DNA from: Phycisphaerae bacterium
GTDB lineage: Bacteria; Planctomycetota; Phycisphaerae; UBA1845
NCBI GenBank assembly: GCA_024102815.1
Contig: JAGFJJ010000072.1
Location: 1-64,000, forward strand
Direction of reading: 5' to 3'
Length of the DNA stretch: 64,000 nucleotides
Part shown: one piece after another, positions 9,501 to 18,492 of the stretch
Layout: each line of letters begins with the position of its first letter
Numbering within the stretch: position 1 is the stretch's first letter
Translations under genes and position numbers: made by a program
The notes under the pieces: model-generated
Database searches by the model: none
What the model was told of the DNA's origin: nothing
What the model saw: only the letters and a program-made list of their open reading frames with translations

Positions 9501-10520
9501 GTGACGGCGCAAACGCCCCTGGATTGGATCATTCCGGCGTTGGCGTCCGCGCCGCGTCGGCTCGTGGGAGACGGGTCGAACGAGGAGTCCGGCGGGTCTG
9601 GTGATAGCATCGTTACGGTCCGTGGTTATGGCGACGAGGAGATGTCATCCTGGACGACGGTTCCGGCGGCGGGCGATTCGAATGCGGCCATGCGGGAAGC
9701 GGTGGCGCATGGGAGGCCACTGCCGCCGGATGAGCCCGTCCGTTTTGACGATCCCGAGGTTGCCCAGACTCTGGAGCGAATCGATTGGGTCTATCCGACG
9801 TTGTCGTCGGCGGTGACCCGCGCGGCGCTGGCGGCGAGCGAGGTGAAGGGGGAGCTGGATTTCACGCGACCGCTGGACCAGCGCCTGGCCGAGGTCGTCC
9901 GTCCGGGGGATTCCGCGGACTGGACGTTCGAATCGGGTGCGGCAAGACGGGAGGAAGCCGCGGCGCGGGGGATCGCGCATCACCGGTTCCTGCAACACGT
10001 TCGTTTTCGGGATGCCGGAGAGGAGGGCGGTCTGGCATCCGAATTGCACCGACTGAAGGCGGCGGGGCTTCTGCGCGAGGAGGAAAGCGGGCTCCTCGAT
10101 GAGGATGCCCTGCGTTGGTTCTTGTCCGGCGAGCTTGCGCAGCGGATCGCCCGTGCGGGTGACGACTATCGTCGGGAACTGGCGTTCATCGCGCTGGAGC
10201 CCGCGGGCCTGTTCGAGGCGGCGGCTGAGGCTCCGGCGGAGGACCGCGTACTGGTTCGAGGCGTGGTCGACGGCGTGCTGGTTGAATCAGGCGCGGTGGA
10301 GATCGTGGACTTCAAGACGGACGCCGTGGAGGGGGCAAAGGTAGAAGAGCGGGCGCTTCGCTACCGGCCGCAGATGGCTCTTTATGCCCGAGCGATGGAG
10401 CGGCTGTTTCGGCGTCCGGTTCGCGCCGCGTGGCTGGTGTTCCTCCATCCGCGCCGTATCATCTGCCTGGACAATCCGGCGGAAGCGGCGGTCGATTCTC
10501 TGATAATCCAAGACCCATGA
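6597..10520 (+). CDS. addA: AddA-type UvrD-family helicase-nuclease
   Basis: About 1307 residues, within the AddA/RecB size range. Superfamily 1 helicase motifs appear in order: Q-like WTEAQRRGI, Walker A AAAGSGKT (25-32), TFTEAAAAEMRER (Ia), DEYQDIN (II, about 457), VGDVKQSIYRFR (III, about 488), NFRSRPEIL (IV), ISIHQSKGLEFPIVFV (V, about 848) and LYVAMTRAEERLFLVG (VI, about 926). The C-terminus holds a PD-(D/E)XK nuclease: VEIVDFKTD and the QxxxY-like YRPQMALYARA. It would process double-strand DNA ends for recombination. No AddB partner is visible. ATG 6597 gives the usual N-terminus; 6585 and 6540 are in-frame alternatives. Its stop overlaps the next gene's start (ATGA). Confidence 0.88.
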   Translation: MSTISWTEAQRRGIETVDRSVLVSAAAGSGKTAVLAERCAYLVCDAPPPFRCDVDQLLVLTFTEAAAAEMRERIVKAIRQRSLDRPGDPRLREQLVLVDAAQISTIHAFCLWLVRRGFSELGVDPGAVLLDAEEAALLRSEVLEELFSDLYGSVSREDDVLGAGRRADAQEQPQYSPAAFAERFARLVDDYGLGRDGAIKRFVLRLRDFAGSLPEPDAWLDGAMAGVGERAEWTAAELFARMWRELELQLESCRQIALELRAMPAVCAAYAQGVENYVARLEDWSVRLRKAFVAAGVGPSNEIGALWSLSREAVVALLGEVEAVRGEIAEDPFDIPTGPRLSRDTDPNLKELRDRASKRCRDVVRDRLFRKRLRDGFALSSAREQLDGLRKTEPYVSTLVELVRRFDRAYEERKRRLDALDFADLERLAYRLLGEDGEEGSAVARMMRNRFAHVLVDEYQDINPIQEAILRCVSREMELDRPANLFSVGDVKQSIYRFRLAEPALFLARQAAFGESAAARGGVIPLQKNFRSRPEILEAVNLVFERLMRTSTCGIAYDDAARLHVGRTFDANESPLPVELHLLERRFDSGSADDNGDGAETVEDVGQWSAMEREAYLIGTRIHALRSEAARSGGTPPEYRDIAILLRAARVNAEQMAGVLARMGIPAFADVGGSLFDALEIRDVLAALEVLDNPQQDIPLAAVMRGGVLGVAFDEDELVAIRCVDRSRPFHACVAAYAEGGADESLRRRVDSLLRTIVLLREKARRRPLAEIVWHLYEAYGHLTRCGAMSNGMQRRANLLKLHDLARRFGTFRRQGLHRFLRFVEALREEGSEVAAAPALGAAEDVVRIISIHQSKGLEFPIVFVAGTGTKFNLQDRSGAMIFERRAHVGLKVLDTQRMLAYPSAAHRLAAGEIEQAAREEEMRVLYVAMTRAEERLFLVGSVVDAKRKAEAIGTAADAESPPNDLDVVTAQTPLDWIIPALASAPRRLVGDGSNEESGGSGDSIVTVRGYGDEEMSSWTTVPAAGDSNAAMREAVAHGRPLPPDEPVRFDDPEVAQTLERIDWVYPTLSSAVTRAALAASEVKGELDFTRPLDQRLAEVVRPGDSADWTFESGAARREEAAARGIAHHRFLQHVRFRDAGEEGGLASELHRLKAAGLLREEESGLLDEDALRWFLSGELAQRIARAGDDYRRELAFIALEPAGLFEAAAEAPAEDRVLVRGVVDGVLVESGAVEIVDFKTDAVEGAKVEERALRYRPQMALYARAMERLFRRPVRAAWLVFLHPRRIICLDNPAEAAVDSLIIQDP

Positions 10521-13500
10521 CCGAAACCGAATTCACTCGACGACTGAACGGACGGGCGCGGCGCGTCGGCCTGGAGATTTTCGAGCAGGCGGATGCCGCC
10601 CGGCCGCGCGTCTGGCAGAAGGCGTGGTGGCTGGAGCAGATGATGCATCTCGTCGAGCGCGACGAGCAGCTCAAGACGCGCGCGTTTCAGTTTGTCGATT
10701 GCCTTCCCGCGTTGCGGACGAATGCCGATGTCCTTCGGCACCTGCGGGAGTACATGGATCCGCGTTACGTGGATCTTCCCGCGGCTGCCCATGCCCTGCT
10801 CCAGCCGGGTTGGGCGGAGCGTTCCCGCGAGGAGTTGATCGGCTGGGGGACGTGGTTCGGAGCGAACCTCATGGCGGGGCGGTTCATCACCGGCTACGAC
10901 GCGCCCAGTGCCATACGCACTATTCAACGGCTCCGCGGGCTGCGGATGGGGTTCACGCTGGACGTATTGGGGGAATCGACGACGAGCGATCGGCTGGCGG
11001 ACGCCTATGCCGAGCGTTACCTGGGACTGGTTGAACAGCTTGCCCCGGCCGCGCGAACCTGGGATGAGATTCCGTTGATCGACCGCGATCGAAACGGGTC
11101 CATGCCGCGGGTGAATCTGTCCATCAAGCTGACGGGGCTTGATCCGCACTTTGACGCGATTGACCCCAAGCGATCGATTGAGCGAGTGTGCGGGCGGCTC
11201 CGGCCGGTGCTTCGCCGGGCGCGGGAGGCGGGCGTCTTCGTCAACGTGGACATGGAATCGAGCAAGCACCGGGCGGTTACGCTGGATCTGTTCGAATCGC
11301 TGTTGATGGAGCCGGAGTTCCGCGACTGGAGCGACGTCGGCATCGTCGTTCAGGCGTACCTGCGAAGCGGGGAGAGCGACCTGGGGCGCCTGCTGGATTG
11401 GGGGAAGCGTCGTGGAACGCGGTTCGCGGTTCGACTGGTGAAGGGGGCCTACTGGGATGCGGAGGTCGCGGCGGCGGTGCGGGCGTACAAGGAGCCGCCG
11501 GTCTGGACGCAGAAGTGGGAATCGGATGCGTGTTTCGAACGGATGGCGCGGACCATGCTCTCGAACACGAATCTGGTCCGTCCCGCGTTTGCCAGCCACA
11601 ACGTTCGTTCGATTGCGGTGATCATGGCTCTGGCAGAGCTGAATGGGCTTTCACCGCTCGATTTCGAGATCCAGATGCTCTATGGCATGGGCGACCCGCT
11701 GAAGACGGCAGTCGTGGATATGGGGCGGGCGCTGCGCGTTTACTGCCCCTACGGCGATCTGCTGCCGGGCATGGGCTACCTGATCCGCCGCCTGTTGGAG
11801 AACACTTCGAACGACAGCTTCCTGCGGCAGAGTTTTTCGGATCGCGTATCGCGCGATGCGCTGCTGCAGGATCCGGCCGAGCGGCGCCCGCCCAGTGCGC
11901 CGCTGCCCCGTCGCCATTATCAGGATAGTAATCCCGAGGAACCCATGGACACTTTTGCGAACGCGTCCAACACCAACTTTGCCGCGGAGGAGAGTCGCCG
12001 GAAGATGCTCGGGGCGATTCAGTATGTACGCGGCGAGATGGGCCGCACCTGGCCCATGGTCATCGATGGCGAGGCCGGCAACGGCACCGGCTATACCGAA
12101 TCCGTAAATCCTTCGCGATTTTCGGAGGTGGTGGGCAAGGTGGCGCTGGCGCAGACGACCGACGCCGATCGTGCCGTTGCAGCGGCGCGGCGGGCGTTCG
12201 CACCGTGGAGCCACCAGCCGGCGGCGGTCCGGGCCGATCTGCTCCGCAAGCTGGCGGATCGCCTGGAGATGCGCCGCTTCGAGCTCGCCGCGACGATGAT
12301 CCTCGAGGTGGGCAAGCCCTGGCGCGAGGCCGATGCGGACGTTACCGAGGCGGTGGACCACTGCCGCTATTATGCCCAGCAGATCGAAAGGATTGCGACC
12401 CGTCCGCGGCTCCGCAATCTCCCGGGTGAGGACAACATGCTCACTTACTCGCCCAAGGGCGTGTGCGCGGTGATCTCGCCGTGGGCGTTTCCACTGGCAA
12501 TTCTGACGGGGATGACCTCGGCCGCGCTTGCCGCGGGGAATACGGTCGTGGTCAAGCCGGCGCGGCAGGCGTCGGTGCTCGGGGCGAAGCTGCTGGACAT
12601 CATTCACGACGTGGGTTTTCCGCCGGGCGTGGCGAACTTTCTTCCGGGCGATGGCGGCGTCGTGGGGCGGTATCTCGTGGAACACGGCGATGTGAACGTG
12701 GTGGCGTTCACGGGCTCAGCCGAAGTGGGCACGGGTGTGATCCGTTCCGGGGCGGTGGTTCGCGCCGGGCAGCCGTTCATCAAGAAGCTCATCGTGGAGA
12801 TGGGCGGGAAGAACGCCATCATCGTGGATGACGACGCCGATCTGGACGGTGCCGTGCAGGCGGTGATCGAATCGGCCTTCGGGTTCGCGGGGCAGAAGTG
12901 CAGCAGTTGCAGCCGGCTGATCGTGCTCGAGGGCGCCTATGCGGAACTGACGGAGCGGCTGCGTGACGCCGTGGAGAGCGTGATCATCGGACCGGCAGAG
13001 CAGCCCGCGACACTGGTGGGGCCGGTGATCGACGAAGCGGCGCGGAAGCGCATCCGGCAGTACATCGAGCTCGGCCGCATCGAAGGTCAGATGCTCGTGC
13101 AGGCGGAATTGCCTTCCGCTTGCAGTGAGGGGTTCTTCGTCCCGCCGACGATCATTGCCGATGTGCCCGGCAACGGTCGGCTGGCGCAGGAGGAGATCTT
13201 CGGGCCGGTGCTGAGCGTGTTTCGGGCCAAGGATTTTGATCACGCCCTGGAGCTGGCCAACGGGACCCGTTATGCCCTTACCGGCGGGCTTTTCTCGCGG
13301 AGTCCGGCGCGGATCGAGCAGGCCCGGCGGGAGTTTGCCGTGGGCAACCTGTACATCAATCGCCGCATCACCGGCTCGCAGGTGGACGCCCAGCCGTTCG
13401 GCGGTTTCCGTTTGAGCGGGACGGGGGTAAAGGCCGGTTCGCCGGACTACCTGTTGCACTTCATGGACGCCCGATGTATCACGGAGAATACGCTGCGAAG

Positions 13501-13540
13501 CGGGTTGGTTCCCAGTGAGAACCGCTCGCGGGTGTCGTAG
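10517..13540 (+). CDS. putA: Bifunctional proline dehydrogenase / P5C dehydrogenase
   Basis: About 1007 residues. Residues 1-450 form the FAD-dependent proline dehydrogenase barrel, with NLSIKLTGLDPHFD, LVKGAYWDAE, ASHNVRS and the R-R-x-x-E-N-x-S-N motif (RRLLENTSNDSF). Residues about 480-1000 are a delta-1-pyrroline-5-carboxylate dehydrogenase, with the catalytic Glu in VEMGGKNAII (about 761) and Cys in GQKCSSCSRL (about 796). Together they oxidise proline to glutamate. There is no N-terminal DNA-binding domain, so it is not the autoregulatory enterobacterial form. ATG 10517 overlaps the helicase stop by four bases, suggesting translational coupling. Confidence 0.92.
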   Translation: MTETEFTRRLNGRARRVGLEIFEQADAARPRVWQKAWWLEQMMHLVERDEQLKTRAFQFVDCLPALRTNADVLRHLREYMDPRYVDLPAAAHALLQPGWAERSREELIGWGTWFGANLMAGRFITGYDAPSAIRTIQRLRGLRMGFTLDVLGESTTSDRLADAYAERYLGLVEQLAPAARTWDEIPLIDRDRNGSMPRVNLSIKLTGLDPHFDAIDPKRSIERVCGRLRPVLRRAREAGVFVNVDMESSKHRAVTLDLFESLLMEPEFRDWSDVGIVVQAYLRSGESDLGRLLDWGKRRGTRFAVRLVKGAYWDAEVAAAVRAYKEPPVWTQKWESDACFERMARTMLSNTNLVRPAFASHNVRSIAVIMALAELNGLSPLDFEIQMLYGMGDPLKTAVVDMGRALRVYCPYGDLLPGMGYLIRRLLENTSNDSFLRQSFSDRVSRDALLQDPAERRPPSAPLPRRHYQDSNPEEPMDTFANASNTNFAAEESRRKMLGAIQYVRGEMGRTWPMVIDGEAGNGTGYTESVNPSRFSEVVGKVALAQTTDADRAVAAARRAFAPWSHQPAAVRADLLRKLADRLEMRRFELAATMILEVGKPWREADADVTEAVDHCRYYAQQIERIATRPRLRNLPGEDNMLTYSPKGVCAVISPWAFPLAILTGMTSAALAAGNTVVVKPARQASVLGAKLLDIIHDVGFPPGVANFLPGDGGVVGRYLVEHGDVNVVAFTGSAEVGTGVIRSGAVVRAGQPFIKKLIVEMGGKNAIIVDDDADLDGAVQAVIESAFGFAGQKCSSCSRLIVLEGAYAELTERLRDAVESVIIGPAEQPATLVGPVIDEAARKRIRQYIELGRIEGQMLVQAELPSACSEGFFVPPTIIADVPGNGRLAQEEIFGPVLSVFRAKDFDHALELANGTRYALTGGLFSRSPARIEQARREFAVGNLYINRRITGSQVDAQPFGGFRLSGTGVKAGSPDYLLHFMDARCITENTLRSGLVPSENRSRVS

Positions 13541-13602
13541 ACCGGGTTGGTGCGTCGCCAGAAGGTGCATTCGCCGCCCGCACCCAACGAGGAGCAAGGG
13601 CT

Positions 13603-13689
13603 ATGGATCTCGGTCCCATTACGTTCTCGACAATCATCAACGCGGTCATCATCGCTTTTCTGCTGCTCATCGCGCAGGGGCTGTTTTAG
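13603..13689 (+). CDS. 28-residue putative membrane peptide
   Basis: An ATG 62 bp after the putA stop opens a 28-codon frame ending at TAG 13687-13689. The sequence is short, hydrophobic from residue 9 onward (FSTIINAVIIAFLLLIAQ), and lacks charged residues apart from Asp2. GAGGAG lies 10-15 bases upstream. Such single-helix peptides are easily missed by gene finders. The coupling of a ribosome binding site with a clean helix supports it, but chance cannot be excluded. Confidence 0.4.
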   Translation: MDLGPITFSTIINAVIIAFLLLIAQGLF

Positions 13690-13960
13690 GCCATTGCCGG
13701 GGGCCGGTTCCTCCGAGCCAGCGTGCCGGAACGCCGCACGGCGGGGCGCTTCCTTCTGTTTTCGCCGATAATGGCCCCGAGAACGGGCCTGGGCGGCGCT
13801 CTCCTTACGTTTCCGTATGTGAATCTCCGACGATATAATCGCCCAAGCGGGGCCGGTGAGAATCTGCGCAGTTCGCGGGTCGGTGTGTGTCTCGAGTCAG
13901 GTGCGGTCATCGGGCTGCGCCCGAACAGCCACCACGTGAGATTGCCAGAACGTTCTGGGG

Positions 13961-15715
13961 ATGGGGGCCATGATGATGAGACGAAACATGCTGGGTATCA
14001 GGACAGGATTTGCTCTGGTGGCGGTGCTTGCCGTCAGCGCGGCGTCCGTTCAGGCGGAGGATCGCGCGATCGACGGTACCGGAAACAACGTGGCCAATCC
14101 CGAGTGGGGGGCGGCGTTCACGCGGCTGATCCGCCTGGGGCCGGTGATGTACGCCGACGGGATTTCGAGTCCGGCGGGAGCCAACCGTCCCAGCGCGCGC
14201 GAGGTCAGTAACGAGGTCGTGGTGCAGATCGGCCTGATGGAGAACGGCTACGAGATGACCGACTGGGTCTGGCAGTGGGGGCAGTTTCTCGATCATGACA
14301 TCAGTCTGAGCGAGTTCATGGTCCCGGTGGAGCCATTCGACATTGCGGTTCCCATGGGCGATCCGCAGTTTGATCCGGACGGAACCGGTGAAGCGGTGAT
14401 CGCACTGGACCGGTCTGTTTACGATCCGAATACGGGCACGGACGTCGACAATCCCCGGCAGCAGATCAATGAGATCACGTCATACATTGATGGCAGCAAC
14501 GTCTATGGTTCCGATGTCGAGCGTGCGGCGTGGTTGCGCACGTTCGAGGGCGGCAAGCTGAAGATGAGCGAAGGGGAGCTCCTGCCCTACAGCGACGGCA
14601 CGGTCGTCAACGCCGGTCCGGGCGGACTGCCTTCGTTTTCGACGGACCTGTTCACGGCCGGTGATATCCGCTGCAACGAGCAGCTCGGCCTGACGTCAAT
14701 CCATACGCTCTTCGTTCGCGAGCACAATCGCCGTTGCGATCTGATCGCGGCGGCGCATCCCACGTGGACCGACGAGCGCATCTATCAGCGGGCGAGGAAG
14801 GAAGTGGGGGCCCTCGTACAGGTGATCACCTTCTATGAATTCCTGCCGGCGTTGCTCGGCGAGATGGCGCCGGACCCGGAAGCCGGTTCGTATGACCCGG
14901 CCGCCAATGCCACGATCGCCAACGAGTTCGCCAACGCGATCTACCGGCTGGGGCACACGTTGCTTTCGCCGGAGGTGATGCGGTTGGACGAGTCGGGCCG
15001 GGAGATTCCGGAAGGCAATCTCTCGCTGCGTGAGGCGTTCTTCCGGCCGGATCGACTGGTCAGCGAAGGGGGCATCGAGCCGATCCTGCGCGGACTGGCC
15101 AAGAAGCGGGCCCAGGAGTTCGACAACCGCGTCGTGGACGACGTGCGGAATTTTCTGTTCGGCGCTCCGGGGCAGGGTGGTCTGGATCTGCCCTCGTTGA
15201 ACATGCAGCGCGGGCGGGATCACGGTCTGCCCGACTACAACACGATGCGGGAAGTGATGGGTCTCGATCGCGTGGAGGACTTCGACGAGATCACATCGAA
15301 CGTGGAAACGCGGGAGGGGCTGCGCGATGTTTACGGGACGGTGGACGACATCGACCTGTGGGTCGGGGCGTTGTCCGAGGACCACATGCCCAACTCGGGG
15401 GTTGGGGAGCTCATCGCCGCGGTGGCGGTGAATCAGTTCACGCGATTGCGTGATGGCGATCGCTTCTGGTATGCGCGTGATCCGGCGTTTACGGCCGGGC
15501 AGATCGAGGAACTTACCGCGACACGGCTGTCGGATGTGATCCGGTGGAACACGAGCATCGAGAAAATTCAGGATGACGTTTTTCACATGGCCGCGGAAGA
15601 GCCGCCTCCTCCTCCGCCCACAGCGGGATTCTGCGGGGCGTTCTCGATGTCCATGGTCGGCGTGATGATGCTGGGCCTGGCGGGCATGCGCGGATCGCAT
15701 CGGCGCCGGCGATAG
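13961..15715 (+). CDS. Animal-type haem peroxidase, secreted
   Basis: 584 residues: signal peptide, then an animal-haem-peroxidase (XPO/myeloperoxidase superfamily) catalytic domain. Visible landmarks are the distal-His region QWGQFLDHD, the SIHTLFVREHNRRCD helix, RLGHTLL with the probable proximal His, and LNMQRGRDHGLPDYN. The C-terminus has a proline run, then C-G-A-F, a hydrophobic segment (MSMVGVMMLGLAG) and an Arg-rich end, a layout like bacterial C-terminal sorting tags. It probably oxidises halides or organics with H2O2 outside the cell. Several ATGs (13961, 13970-13976) are possible starts behind a G-rich stretch. A strong terminator follows. Confidence 0.87.
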   Translation: MGAMMMRRNMLGIRTGFALVAVLAVSAASVQAEDRAIDGTGNNVANPEWGAAFTRLIRLGPVMYADGISSPAGANRPSAREVSNEVVVQIGLMENGYEMTDWVWQWGQFLDHDISLSEFMVPVEPFDIAVPMGDPQFDPDGTGEAVIALDRSVYDPNTGTDVDNPRQQINEITSYIDGSNVYGSDVERAAWLRTFEGGKLKMSEGELLPYSDGTVVNAGPGGLPSFSTDLFTAGDIRCNEQLGLTSIHTLFVREHNRRCDLIAAAHPTWTDERIYQRARKEVGALVQVITFYEFLPALLGEMAPDPEAGSYDPAANATIANEFANAIYRLGHTLLSPEVMRLDESGREIPEGNLSLREAFFRPDRLVSEGGIEPILRGLAKKRAQEFDNRVVDDVRNFLFGAPGQGGLDLPSLNMQRGRDHGLPDYNTMREVMGLDRVEDFDEITSNVETREGLRDVYGTVDDIDLWVGALSEDHMPNSGVGELIAAVAVNQFTRLRDGDRFWYARDPAFTAGQIEELTATRLSDVIRWNTSIEKIQDDVFHMAAEEPPPPPPTAGFCGAFSMSMVGVMMLGLAGMRGSHRRRR

Positions 15716-15761
15716 CGCGGTTGGTGATCGCGAGGGTATTGCGGCGCACGCATGCGGGTAC

Positions 15762-15799
15762 AAAAAAAGCGGTGGGCTTTTCGGGCCCACCGCCTTTTC
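15762..15799. terminator. Bidirectional intrinsic terminator
   Basis: GCGGTGGGC (15769-15777) pairs perfectly with GCCCACCGC (15785-15793). An A-run lies to the left (15762-15768) and a T-run to the right (15795-15798). It can end both the rightward peroxidase transcript and the leftward HU transcript, which converge here. Confidence 0.85.
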
Positions 15800-15913
15800 T
15801 TGCGCTGCGGGAGCATGTGCCGCATGCCGCCATGCACAACTCCCGTCAGCAGGATGTCCGATCGTCAGCCGCTCGAGCAGTGCCATAATCTTGGCACTTT
15901 CCGAACCTGAGCG

Positions 15914-16276
15914 TTAGACCATGCCCTTGAGGTTTTTCAGCGCAAGCACCTTTACGACGTTGCGCGCGGGCTTGGCCTTGAACATCATTTCCTCGCCAGT
16001 GAAGGGGTTGACGCCCTTGCGTGCCTTGGTGGCGGGCTTGCGTACGACCTTGATCTTCATCAAGCCGGGGACGGTGAAGAGCCCGGGCCCCCGCTTGCCC
16101 AGATCGCTGGCGATCATGTCCGCCAGGCCGTCGAACACGCTGGCGACCTGCTTGCGGCTGAGTTCCGTCGCGTCCGCCAGGTCGCCGTAGACCTGCGACT
16201 TGGAGCGCGGAGCGGAGGCCGCTTTCACTTTCACCGACTTCGACTTGGGAGCAGCTTTCTTCTTCTTTTTCGCCAT
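15914..16276 (-). CDS. HU-family DNA-binding protein with Lys-rich N-terminal tail
   Basis: 120 residues. The first 25 are a Lys/Ala-rich tail (MAKKKKKAAPKSKSVKVKAA). Then comes the HU/IHF fold: helices around KSQVYGDLADATELSRKQV, the arm-region motif GLMKIKVVRKPATKARKG, and NPFTGEEMMFKAKPARNVVK. It is a nucleoid protein that bends or coats DNA. ATG 16276 is preceded by AAAGGAG at ideal spacing, so the longer in-frame extension is rejected. Lys-rich extensions of HU are known in planctomycetes and some other phyla. Confidence 0.9.
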   Translation of the reverse strand: MAKKKKKAAPKSKSVKVKAASAPRSKSQVYGDLADATELSRKQVASVFDGLADMIASDLGKRGPGLFTVPGLMKIKVVRKPATKARKGVNPFTGEEMMFKAKPARNVVKVLALKNLKGMV

Positions 16277-16811
16277 GTGAAACTCCTTTATGAACGTCAT
16301 CCATTCCTTGGACAAGTCCGGGGAAAATCTACGGCCGAGGGCGGACGAAATCAAGCTATTTTCCCGGGAAAAAGCGATGATTCCGCACGGATTCCCCGAC
16401 GAAATGCATGGACATTCAAGCGCACATGCGAAGGGTTCGTGCGCCCCCGAGGGACCTTGATGGGGTCGACGAGGCTCGCGGGCATGCTCATTTCGAACAG
16501 GATTCGTCGGGGTCAGCCGGCGATTTGGGGCGCAAGCTGTCGGTGCAAGTGACCGCGCCGACGCGCGCCGCAAACCGTTGATCCCGAGGTTTCCCGCCTG
16601 TGAAATCGGCTTCCTGTAGTTGCGCGAGATGCCCCGAAAACCACGTTTTCAGGCTGGAAAACAAGGGATTTTCTGCATTCGCGTTCCGGCATTGAACCTC
16701 GCCGCCCGGTCATCCGAAAAGATTCGAAGGGGAGTCCTCTGCGCGCCGGGGCTCGATTTTCCGGATGGGTAGGGCGTACGCGGCTCGGGCGCGCGGTGAA
16801 CCAGGGATGGT
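16277..16811. other. Divergent intergenic region, no gene seen
   Basis: 535 bp between the leftward HU gene and the rightward membrane glycosyltransferase-like gene. It must carry promoters for both. Open frames here lack protein-like composition. No clear operator or RNA element was identified. Confidence 0.35.
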
Positions 16812-18392
16812 ATGGAAACGGATCGGTCATTTCGGGCTCGGGTGTTCTGCGATCTGCTGCTGATCGCCGTCCTTTCGCTTACCGCCCAGGCGGCGCACTT
16901 CACCTGGAAACAGGGCCGGGTCCTGGTCAGCGCCGACTCCCTCCAATACCGGGACAATGCCGAGGCCCTGCTGGCGGGCGACCGCGCCCCCGACTTCGCC
17001 TTCCGCAAGCCGGGCTATTCTCTTGTTCTCGCGGCGAGTCTGGCCGTGTTCGGAAGCATGAGCTGGGGCGTGGCCGTGCTGCAATACCTCATGCTGGCCA
17101 TTCTTCCGTTGGGCGCCTACGGGTTCGGGCGGCTGCTGCATTCCCGAGGCGTAGGATGGCTCGCGGCGATCCTGACGACCGCCCGGCTCTTCGAGTTCAT
17201 CTGGGCCGAACGCGTCATGTCCGAAACCACCTACGCCGTGCTCCTGACATTCGGACTTCTGGCGGTTGCGGCGGCCATGGTCGGTGAAGGTCACGCCCGC
17301 CGGGCGTGGGTGGGGGGGATGCTTCTGGGGTTTGCCTGGCTGGTTCGCAGCGTTGCGGTCGTACCGATCGCAGCGGCCGCGATTGTTCTTCCCATCGTGT
17401 TTCGTCGCAAGCCGCGCGAGGCATGTGTTGCGGTTACGGCGCTGCTCATTCCCTTTGGTGCGTCCATCCTGGTGGAGAGTCTGGCGAACTGGCGCCACAG
17501 CGATCATTTCGGGCCGTGCACGGGAACTCGAGGCGGCGCGCTAATTCTGCGCGCGACGTACTTGCAGGGTTTGTCGCTGCCTGACACGCCGGAAGGACGG
17601 ACGCTTGTCGAGTTGCTGCCGGAGCGCTCCGCCGAATCAGCTTATCGTGCCAACAAGCTCGATACGTGGGTGGGGCGCTACCGGGCGATTCACGACCACG
17701 GTATGAGCGAATGGGGGTTCGACGATCTGGCTTCGACCGCGGCGCAGCAGTTGATCCACGAGCATCCGCTTCGCACGGTACGCCTGGCGACGGAAATCTT
17801 CGTTCGGCATCTGCTGCGGAGGACCGACGGTGTGCAGCTCGCCGTTGCGCTGAAGGGGGACGAAGCGCCGATGATTGCGCCGGCGGGAGCCGCCGATGAT
17901 CCTGCCTGGCCGGACAACTGGTACGCTTACTGGGCATTGCCGAATCGGACGCCCCAGCAAGCGATGGCGCTTTCGGAGCGCATGCGTTCGGAATCGCAAA
18001 CCAAAGCACCGTTCGGTAGCGACGGCCTGTGGCAGCACCTGCGTTACTGGAGCCGCACATCGCCGATCAGCGATACGATTTCGGCGCTTGCCAACGTCGG
18101 ATTGATCTGGCCCGGGTTCGCGCTTCTCCTTGCGGTGATTCTGGGACTGAACCGGCGGACTTGTGCATTGCTTGCCACGGCCTACCTGCTCGAAGCGCTG
18201 GTCTACGCGGTGTTCGGTGCGACTGACGCCTCGCTTGAACGATTCCAATCCGTCTGGGTCGCGGTGGACACTGCGTTGGCTGCAGCGTTGTTCGCCCCCA
18301 TTGTCCAATCGCTGGAACTCTACCGCGCCCGTTGGTCGATGCCGGGACAGGTGCTTCCCGCGTCGCGCCTACGACCGGAAGGGTGGGCCTGA
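16812..18392 (+). CDS. GT-C-like polytopic membrane protein
   Basis: 526 residues with about ten hydrophobic segments. The first periplasmic loop contains SADSLQYRDNAEALL and the FRKPGYS turn, as in GT39/ArnT-PMT-like glycosyltransferases, where acidic residues after TM1 bind the lipid-phosphate sugar donor. A large soluble region (about 260-390) precedes the last four helices. It would transfer sugars to lipid or protein at the outer face of the inner membrane; donor and acceptor are unknown. It lies 100 bp upstream of the CRTAC1-like gene on the same strand, so the two may be co-transcribed. Confidence 0.65.
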   Translation: METDRSFRARVFCDLLLIAVLSLTAQAAHFTWKQGRVLVSADSLQYRDNAEALLAGDRAPDFAFRKPGYSLVLAASLAVFGSMSWGVAVLQYLMLAILPLGAYGFGRLLHSRGVGWLAAILTTARLFEFIWAERVMSETTYAVLLTFGLLAVAAAMVGEGHARRAWVGGMLLGFAWLVRSVAVVPIAAAAIVLPIVFRRKPREACVAVTALLIPFGASILVESLANWRHSDHFGPCTGTRGGALILRATYLQGLSLPDTPEGRTLVELLPERSAESAYRANKLDTWVGRYRAIHDHGMSEWGFDDLASTAAQQLIHEHPLRTVRLATEIFVRHLLRRTDGVQLAVALKGDEAPMIAPAGAADDPAWPDNWYAYWALPNRTPQQAMALSERMRSESQTKAPFGSDGLWQHLRYWSRTSPISDTISALANVGLIWPGFALLLAVILGLNRRTCALLATAYLLEALVYAVFGATDASLERFQSVWVAVDTALAAALFAPIVQSLELYRARWSMPGQVLPASRLRPEGWA

Positions 18393-18492
18393 CCCCTCTT
18401 GCCGTCATCATGCCGTTTCAAACCAGGTCTCTCGCGAAAACGCGCGGCCGGGAGTATCCTTGGGCTTGTGCGTCTGAAGTGAGCGGGACGAC

